Positions 56,875 to 64,000 of a DNA stretch of 64,000 bases are shown here, piece after piece (the stretch's first letter is position 1; each line of letters starts with the position of its first letter). The notes under the pieces were generated by a model. It did no database searches. It was not told where the DNA came from and saw only the letters and a list, made by a program, of their open reading frames with translations. Origin of the DNA: Allacma fusca (Eukaryota; Arthropoda; Collembola; Symphypleona; Sminthuridae); the NCBI GenBank assembly GCA_947179485.1, contig OX359249.1, forward strand, positions 37,000,250-37,064,249, in the 5' to 3' direction. Both the position numbers and the translations under genes were made by a program.

Positions 56875-58352
56875 GTATCGTCAAAATTATAACACGTTGG
56901 ATATTTAATGCTTTATACTACTTACTGAGTTTGGGAAATAAGTAAGTTTGTTCAAATTTACACGCTTTTGAGTAATAATGAATGTTTTGGATTGAAAATT
57001 TCGGTTGACCGAAATCCCTGTTTTTCGGTTGGTTTGTAGTTTTTACTCATTGGATAAATACATAAAAATCAATGTATGTTAGGAAGGATTAAAAAGTTAG
57101 TCAAATGAGTGATACGAACATAAGATCCCAGGAGTAAAATAAATACCCCAAGAGTTATAAGGTTATTCATTATCAGGAAAAATATACTGTATCCATGGTC
57201 ACGTGAATGTACTTTGATCCACACAAATGTACAACTCCAAACCCTACTCATGTGCGTGTTACCTAATGTTTGTTGAATGATTTTTGGATATTGAATTATT
57301 TGGCCAAATTATCCAAGATACTTTACTCCGACTAATTTAAAGAGCTGGGAATGATTCACAGGTATTTACGCATGAAGGGAGTTTTAACTTGTATTTTGTA
57401 TTTAAAACACGGTATTTTCGGTTTTTGCTGAAAGCAAATTTTTTTTTGTTTTAAATAAGTTACTCTTGTTATTAGTATTTTATATTAGGCGTAGTTATGC
57501 ATAGATGATGCACATTAAACATCCAAAACACGTTCATATTTAGATAAATTGCAGGAGTATTCATCTGTATATACGTAAAACACGAGTTGTTTTGAACAAC
57601 TGTGTGCTGCCTATTTATAAAGAATCATGTGTCACATTAATGTAGGAACTACATAGCGCAAGAAATATCTAATTGTAATGTGGGTGGTAGATTAATGTTG
57701 TAGTAAGTAATGCCAGTACAAAGTGCTTTCAGAATAATGTCGGATGGATTCTTGGACAAGTACCAGCAATACCCCAACATGTACCTCAGCAGACGGGTGG
57801 ATCCTGGTATACGTACCAGTAAAAGGCTAACATGTACTTCAGTGCACTTTAGAATAGGAAAGGCAAAGATAGATGATGAGGTTTGGTAAGGTAATAATAA
57901 TACAATAGGGCTGGTCAGATAAGGGCTGGAGTTGACTAGTGAAATATCCAACAATTCTAACTATATGAAACAGAGATACTTGGTATAGGGTAAGTTCTCA
58001 GGTATGGAATGGAAAGCATCTGTACAAAGATATACGTATGTAAGTAGGATGTAGATAATAAAATGTTCTCGGAGATACCCAACTAAGTAATTTGTATAAC
58101 AAAACAATTAATTTAAGTCTATTTCAAGAAAATGTATTCTCAATACATATGTACTACATAACAAAAAGGTAAGCAAGCATTACGCAAAACAATAAGAAAG
58201 AGTGATTGAATACATACACTATTGACCAAGTGCTATACAGGCGTCACTGGTCATGCTAATCATAATACTTACGTAAGTTACTCAAGTGAACAGTCATACA
58301 GCAAGCTATATTTAATGTCGAGACAAGCCACGTTGACACTTTACCAATTAAG
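56875..58352. other. No recognisable feature
   Basis: AT-rich sequence with short open frames only. No terminal repeats, domains or exon-like stretches were recognised between the foldback element and the palindrome cluster that follows. Confidence 0.4.
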
Positions 58353-58964
58353 GACAGGTGTGTTACGTACGCCTCTCTTGCCTCCGATAGGCTTATGCTT
58401 GTTACCATAGAGTGACTGTCAACCATCGTTTACTTGTCAACCACAGATTGACTGTATTTGCAATGAGTGAGTCAACCATCAAGTTTCAATTTCTTAATCA
58501 TGTTGCAAGATATTTACATTGCATATGCACACATGCTTTTATTTCGCGCTGAAACGCATGAAAAATTATCGGCCAATCGCAGGCAAGAGAGGCGTGCGTA
58601 ACACACCTGTCTCGACAGTAATGCAATGGGAGAGCGCGCTACTGCTAAGCTAAAAGGAGCTGACGCCTGATGCTGGACGGCTGACGCTCCGCGTCCTCTC
58701 CCACTCCCATACATATACACACGTTGCATATATAACATACTGCTCTCCCATTGCTTTACATATAGTATGATATATATCGTTGGCTAAATTTTAAAACGTA
58801 CTATTTTCATTTCGTACCCCATGCTTTTTAAATGGGATCACCATTGAAAATGGTAACTATTTTTTAGAATTTCGCCAACGATATGCAACATGTGTGTTGG
58901 AGAGCAAGCACTGGCAAGCAGCGCGCTTCAGCCAGAGCTGATGAGCTGACGCTCCGCGTCCTCT
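58353..58964. repeat. Cluster of nested inverted and direct repeats
   Basis: A 31-bp arm at 58353-58383 (starting GACAGGTGTGTTACGTACGC) has an inverted partner at 58581-58611 with one mismatch. A second inverted pair spans 58774-58884 (ATATCGTTGGC ... GCCAACGATAT). GCAATGGGAGAGC near 58624 is inverted near 58742 (GCTCTCCCATTGC). A 20-bp direct repeat (GCTGACGCTCCGCGTCCTCT) occurs at 58680-58699 and 58945-58964. Together they suggest one or more foldback elements inserted into each other. I could not assign borders or a family. Confidence 0.6.
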
Positions 58965-59004
58965 AAGGGAGTGTGTACATACTACTTTTCCTTTTTGGGG
59001 TTAG

Positions 59005-59095
59005 GAGGGGGTCTTGAACCTGATGATTTTATGTATACTCACTCAGGGGGTGGTGGTAATCTTGCTGATGTTGTTTCAACGATTCTCAAAACAAT
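59005..59095 (+). other. Candidate orphan exon
   Basis: A good acceptor (pyrimidine-rich tract ending GTTAG) and donor (AT/GTAAG) bracket an open 91-bp stretch reading GGLEPDDFMYTHSGGG then NLADVVSTILKT. It ends in phase 2, which matches the candidate exon at 62473-62608. No domain is recognised, and no upstream exon was found. Confidence 0.3.
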
Positions 59096-59127
59096 GTAAG
59101 AAATAAACCGGGATACATATGTGTTAG

Positions 59128-60949
59128 CAGGCACTCCGGAACGTCCAAAAAAGTGGGGGGGACAACATTTGAAAATTAGTTTTCGTTACTTTGCTACTGG
59201 CAACATACAAACGTATGTATGTACATATGTATAGGGTTACATATTATTTTTCGTTAGTTAGCTCATATAAGCATGCAAAATATAGAACTTTTAATGTTTT
59301 TTCAAATTTTTTTTAAAAGAACAAGTTTTCATAGAAGACACCAACTAAATCTCATATCGTCGCTGAAGAGGCAAAATGGAATACATGCATTTTCGATTAA
59401 AATCAAAATGATCTACATGCAGTTTTACTAAATGCAAAATGGAATAAATGCATCAAGTTTTAAAAGCAAAATGGACTAAGTGCAATTTCGTCTAAAAGCA
59501 AAATGGTCTACTTACAATTTCGCTTTAAAGCAGAATTGCCATTAAGTATACACGCATGTAGACCATTTTGCTTTTAGTGAAAACTGCATGTAGTTCATTT
59601 TGCTTTCAGGAAAGCTTGCAACTATTCCGTTTTGCCTTTAAGGAAAAAGGCATGTAGACCATTTTGCTTCTAGTTGAAATTGCACTTAGTCCATTTTGCT
59701 TCTAGTTGAAATTGCACTTAGTCCATTTTGCCTCTTCAGCGACGATATACTAGAAACATTTTCTTACACATACTTAATACTATCAAAATTTTACTGATTT
59801 CAAATAGAGGGATCAAAGAATCATTGAACTGATTGGTGAGCTATTTCCGGGAATGGTTCAATCTGTTCTTTCATTTTTGGTATGGCAAGTTCCAAGTGTA
59901 GAACCATTCCTCTAGATCTGTTCCACAATTTTCGTCCAAGGAACATTTTCCAGTAGATTTGCTGGTTTAGAAGTGCATGGCCTTTTCCATCCATTGAAAC
60001 AGACCAAATTGTGTCGGTGAATTTTTTAATGTAAATGTTTCACCAAACAACAATATTTCATATTAATTATTAATATCCTGAAATAAACTCATTGGGTAAC
60101 GTTTTAATACTCAGTTGTACTCTTTTCAATAATATTAGCGCGCTAAAACCTACTGAGTTAAGAAATTGCTCCTAGCACATTTTCCGTTAAACTCGTAATA
60201 TAGGAATGGTATTATTTATCTGGTCCGAATTTTGGAACATATTTATTGGTCTGGCATGAATTTGGAACGAAATTCAAAGCAAAAGTTTCAAAATGTTCAA
60301 ACTTTTGATCCAGGTCAAAATTTTGGCCTGGATCGATCTGGCAAGGGGAGGTCAATATGTTCGGCATACGTAGCGGGAAATAATATTCCAAATTTAGCAA
60401 TACATAGTAAAGAATGTTGGATAGAAAAATATCCTCTAATTTGTTGATGGGCAGCGTTGCGTTGAATACCTAAGTTACTATTTGAATAATCACGCTATCA
60501 CACAATTTTAACCCTGAAAGTATTGCAATACTGGCATAAAATCGTTTGAATAAGTTCAAAATCATTATCTAGGATGAAAACGATAGCTTAAAAAAATATA
60601 ATTCGGACTGCAGTATGACCCATTACTTTCACTACTCAATTTTGGTAGTTACCTAGATGAGCCGATCTTCACATGCATGCATATACCAGGATAGAAAAGA
60701 TAGATATCATTTAAGGAAATATTTTTGTTTAGAAGAGGTAGTTTGTTGCGAGTTTTTGAAATACAACTAACAGCAGTTTGTAGAGGATTTAAAAAAAATG
60801 AAGCTTCACAGGAGTTTTGACATGAAAAGGTTAAGAAAAGGTTAATTTGATTCTTAAAAGTGGGGGGGACAGCAGTATAGCCTGTCCCTCCCTGACTTTT
60901 TTTGGGAGGGACAATGTCCCTCCTGTCCCCCCTTATTCCGGAGTGCCTG
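59128..60949. mobile_element. Non-autonomous hAT-like element with CAGGCACTCCGGAA ends
   Basis: Terminal inverted repeats CAGGCACTCCGGAA (left) and TTCCGGAGTGCCTG (right) are perfect over 14 bp. They are followed inward by related G-rich and C-rich tracts (GTGGGGGGGACA against TGTCCCCCC). An exact 8-bp duplication TGTGTTAG flanks it at 59120-59127 and 60950-60957. It holds the palindromic MITE at 59354-59748 and no recognisable transposase. Confidence 0.88.
59354..59748. mobile_element. Palindromic MITE made of mirrored GCAAAATGG units
   Basis: The ends are long, near-perfect inverted repeats beginning ATATCGTCGCTGAAGAGGCA. The left half repeats a unit containing GCAAAATGGACTAAGTGCAA in one orientation, and the right half carries the same unit inverted (TTGCACTTAGTCCATTTTGC), so the whole 395 bp can fold into one long hairpin. 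A 4-bp ATAT or a TA could be its target duplication, but the palindrome makes this ambiguous. Confidence 0.75.
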
Positions 60950-61036
60950 TGTGTTAGACTCAATGTTTTACCAGCAAAATTTTATTACTGAAAGATCACA
61001 TACATTTCATAAACATGCGTATAAGTCATGCATTAA

Positions 61037-61612
61037 CTCAAATCTCTGGAAAACAATGAGCATTTCGAAAACTCTTGGCTTACGCAAGAATGGCTACAGA
61101 ATCACGTCGATCAAACGCAGTATGTTTTGCAAATAATTCGTTCTCATGATGCCAGTTGCGGGCGTCCTTGGCAAAGGAACTTGGACAAAGTTTTAGTATC
61201 TATCAAGTTTCTCCCGGCTCCGGTGCTCTTTGAGCAGGATGTTTCTGGAGTTGGTATTTGTAACCCGGACGATTCAACTGCCTGCTTTGGCGGTTTGTAT
61301 CATCGTGTCATGTTAAATACAGTTGACAGAAAACTGGAAACTATCCCCTATGTCTATCACTATGTCAATCACTATTTTGTTAGCAAAATTGCATATGAAT
61401 CCCAGAAAAGACCAAAAGAGTTTGTTAGAAAGAATCTCGAAAAGCATTGCATCTATTGTTCAAAGTTATCAAATGTAGTTTTCCACAGCGGAGGATCCAC
61501 ATGTGTAGCGGAGGATTCGCCGGACTTACTAACGTTTAGTGTTTATTTTTTAATAATAATATTAATAAAAATGCTACGTATTAAACTTGCTTTTTTTGTG
61601 TTTTTGCTTTGA
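61037..61612 (+). other. Unidentified coding-like open frame
   Basis: An open stretch without an early ATG runs from a stop at 61034-61036 to 61612. It reads, for example, WLTQEWLQNHVDQTQYVL, ICNPDDSTACFGGLYHRVM, then KRPKEFVRKNLEKHCIYC. Residue use is protein-like, with cysteines and mixed charge, until the last 30 or so residues, which become hydrophobic and AT-driven. I recognise no family. It could be an exon of an unknown gene, a fragment carried by a transposon, or a degraded copy. It lies between two repeat elements. Confidence 0.35.
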
Positions 61613-61712
61613 TGACACTTACAGGGGAGGGGGGTCAAAGAATAAAGACGTTAGGATGACAATACACGTAGGGTTCAAAAATCATCGCTACGCAATAATT
61701 TGAGGCTTCGCG

Positions 61713-62300
61713 TAGGGTGGCGTCAGCCACCGCCGTCAAAGTAGGATGCATTTTGAGCTTTTGTCAAAATTTCAAATTTGTTTTCAAAAAAACTATCAGG
61801 CCGATTTCAACCACATAAGCAATACCCATTCCTAATTACATAAGCAATATTCACAAAAAATTTCGTTGAAATCGATTCATTAGTTTTAGAGATAGCTGTC
61901 ATTTGACTTGAAGTTCAAAATTTCAAGGATTGTTTTCGAAAAAACTATAAGGTCGATTTCAACAACATAACCAGCAACTATTACTATTTACATAAGCAAT
62001 ATTCACAAAAAATTTCATTGAAATAAATTCACTGGTTTTGGAGATAACTGTCATTTGACTTTAATCATTTTTCAGTCATTTTTTTTAGTCATCGTTCATT
62101 TGAGTCCAAAATTTCAATAATTTTTTTCTCAAAAACTATCCTGCCGATTTCAATCAAATACGAACTCAGCCTTACTTTTGACACAAGTAATATCATACAA
62201 AATTTCATTGAAATCGGACAAGTAGTTTTTGAGTAATCGTGCGGAAGGATACACGGACGTACGGACAAGGCTATTTTACTAGGGGGCTGACGCCACCCTA
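61713..62300. mobile_element. Element with 16-bp terminal inverted repeats around tandem units
   Basis: The ends are TAGGGTGGCGTCAGCC and GGCTGACGCCACCCTA, perfect over 16 bp. Between them about three diverged copies of a unit of roughly 0.15 kb are visible, each with a TTCAAAATTTCAA-like start, AAAACTATCAGGCCGATTTC, CAAAAAATTTCGTTGAAATC and an AGTTTTAGAGATA-like end (about 61770-61910, 61915-62060, 62110-62240). No coding capacity is seen. A TA target duplication is possible but cannot be separated from the repeat ends. Confidence 0.65.
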
Positions 62301-62472
62301 AAAACGGTGAAAAAATGGAACGTAATATGTGCACACTCTATAAGACAGTTTCCTATTATATAGCTATTAAGCTTTGCTGTTTCCGATAACAAATCTCAAG
62401 GGCAAATTTTTGAGCAATTTATTTTCCAAAACCCTTTTTTTCGCATGGTCAACTGTATGTTACTTTTTCCAG

Positions 62473-62608
62473 AGGCAAGTCAAAAGAAAATATCAATGCA
62501 GTTGTAACGGACCCGGCAGAACCAGACGAAATGACGGACAAAGGTGAAGAACGTACACAAACAATTGTGTATTTAAGGAAGTTTTGTAACGTCACGTTAC
62601 ATTTTTAA
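62473..62608 (+). other. Candidate 3'-terminal exon with polyadenylation signal
   Basis: A strong acceptor (TTACTTTTTCCAG) opens a 136-bp frame reading GKSKENINAVVTDPAEPDEM then TDKGEERTQTIVYLRKF, with TAA at 62606-62608. AATAAA motifs overlap and follow the stop codon. The incoming phase fits the candidate exon at 59005-59095. The acidic, polar composition resembles a disordered C-terminus. No homologue is recognised. Confidence 0.35.
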
Positions 62609-62683
62609 TAAAAATAAATAAATAATCACCAGGAACATCTAATTAGAGTTCAATTTGAAAAAAATCCCAACAAGACGTTTATT

Positions 62684-62777
62684 ATTACTAGCGGTAAAGC
62701 CACTACCCTGCGTAGTACTATTTTTAAAAGAAACCCTGCAAACCACCGACGCAGGTGGTGGCTATACTGCTAGTAAT
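62684..62777. repeat. Short hairpin repeat
   Basis: Arms of about 29 bp (ATTACTAGCGGTAAAGCCAC at the left; GTGGCTATACTGCTAGTAAT at the right) pair with a few mismatches around a loop of about 35 bp. The form is that of a very small foldback MITE. Confidence 0.65.
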
Positions 62778-62783
62778 CCTTAT

Positions 62784-62918
62784 AATTAAAGAGCACTTTC
62801 TGTTCGTTTATTTAAGGGTCCACGCGTTCATAGTTCAATGACCTCACACAACGCCCAAAAGGTGGCATACCAAGCACTCCTTATTGTTAACGAGCACTAC
62901 CTGTCCGTTGATTTAAAG
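62784..62918. repeat. Imperfect direct repeat
   Basis: A segment of about 33 bp with core GAGCACTTTCTGTTCGTTTA (62784-62816) recurs as GAGCACTACCTGTCCGTTGA (62885-62918), about 100 bp further on. It may be the remnant of a tandem array or the two ends of a small insertion. Confidence 0.5.
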
Positions 62919-64000
62919 CGCTACACTTGATATAAGCGCGCACGATTTAGGCTTACGACAAGTCTCTACGACAGGGATTGATTCGTAAGCTGTTTGGCTT
63001 TTAATTTCTACAATCAAACTACCACCACCTCTTCAAGTAGTTCTCCCTGTGAATCACAGGGCTTTTACCAGTATAATTTGGTGAAGATGAAAAGATTTTT
63101 AAAACTTCGCTCTCCCTCATCAACGCTCTTCTGTTGATTTGCGCGTACCAATTACCACAAAGTCTTACAATTAAAGGCTTACATGCGATATAATGCGTAT
63201 TTTCCATTGGCTGGTCCAATAGTTGTTTACGCTAGTGCAATAATAAAAGATTGCGTTCAAACGCCATCAATTGTGTAAATGTCAGTCACATGAATGTGTA
63301 AATGTAACCCCATAAATATGCTCAAATGCACGAAATGCAGCAGATACAACTCCCCCATAATAAAATATTCCGCATTTACAGACTTTCCGCATGTACGTAT
63401 ACAATAAGCAGCAATACGCGTACGCCCTCTGGATTAGAATTGTTCATTGCAAGTCGGCAGATATTTATATTTAACTCACAACAAAAGTGAGTAACTAATT
63501 GCCTGCTTTACATCTGCTAATAGTCTCGCAATGGGCCTTGATTTTCAGTGTAAGTATATGTTTTCTTGCTGTAATTACCTCCTGGGGTTATTTAGTTTGT
63601 CGGAAAATACAAGGTGAAATATGATATTGCACTCCTTTAACATTATTATGAAATTACTTTTGTCGCATCTTAGGTATTTATTGAACTTCCTTCCCGCATT
63701 TGTTGTCGTTATAATTGGATATTCTGAAAAATTATAAAATTCCATTTTTAGCTTAACCCAGATTGCATGAATGTAGAAAACAGTTGAAGCGTATGTATCT
63801 AAAATAAATTTTAAAAGATTACCTTAATGTTTCTTGGGTTGACGTAAATGACTGTATAATATTTATTTTCCTGAAAAGCAAACCTCTGGTATCTGCCCAT
63901 TAAACAGTCTCATGACTTAAATATACTGATAACCATTGGATCTTGTAAAAAACGGACCCGGTTGTAAATCTATTTTTGTCTCATTATTGACCTCCTCTCC
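62919..64000. other. No recognisable feature to the window end
   Basis: AT-rich sequence with short open frames only. No exon, repeat border or RNA gene was recognised. Confidence 0.4.

Noticed and set aside
60649..60963. Minus-strand open frame at the right end of the 59128-60949 element
   Set aside because: It runs through the terminal repeat into flanking DNA and has no transposase-like features.

Overview
This is eukaryotic nuclear DNA. It is AT-rich, its genes are cut by short GT-AG introns, polyadenylation signals are visible, and transposable elements are abundant. The three conserved genes read like arthropod proteins (RpL10 in particular looks insect/hexapod-like). I infer an arthropod, probably a hexapod, and cannot name the species. 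No bacterial, CRISPR, tRNA or rRNA feature is visible.

Layout. About 1-13 kb holds no gene I recognise. A three-exon gene on the minus strand (13154-14095) encodes an unrecognised 205-residue protein with a signal peptide and one membrane segment. At 18959-20329 (+) lies ethanolamine-phosphate cytidylyltransferase (Pcyt2), the middle step of the CDP-ethanolamine branch of phosphatidylethanolamine synthesis. Ribosomal protein L10 follows at 25506-26968 (+), with a candidate 5'TOP start and a 5'UTR intron. It runs convergently towards a complete 20-exon phospholipase C gamma gene on the minus strand (27381-33938), whose exon phases I could follow from start to stop codon. From 33.9 to 43.8 kb I recognise no gene.

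From 43.8 kb to the end the window is a transposon-dense zone. Its centre is a three-deep nest. A PIF/Harbinger element (44090-54512, TTA target duplication) carries its two expected genes, a MADF-BESS protein and a DDE transposase. A hAT element (45566-52698, 8-bp duplication CATGAAAC) has inserted into the last codons of the Harbinger transposase. A second, non-autonomous hAT-like element (47736-49576, duplication TTTGGGAG) has inserted into the last intron of the first hAT's five-exon transposase gene. Removing the inserts leaves a 3282-bp Harbinger and a 5284-bp hAT. All three genes carry breaks, so the nest is probably dead. Further right are two more hAT-like non-autonomous elements with intact 8-bp duplications (55316-56437, 59128-60949), several foldback/MITE structures, an element with 16-bp inverted ends around 0.15-kb tandem units (61713-62300), and a few coding-looking fragments I could not identify.

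The three conserved genes do ordinary cell jobs (lipid synthesis, translation, tyrosine-kinase-coupled phosphoinositide signalling) and are not a functional cluster. The repeat zone is the unusual part of the window. Exon boundaries were read by eye from splice consensus and phase, and have not been checked against transcripts or databases.
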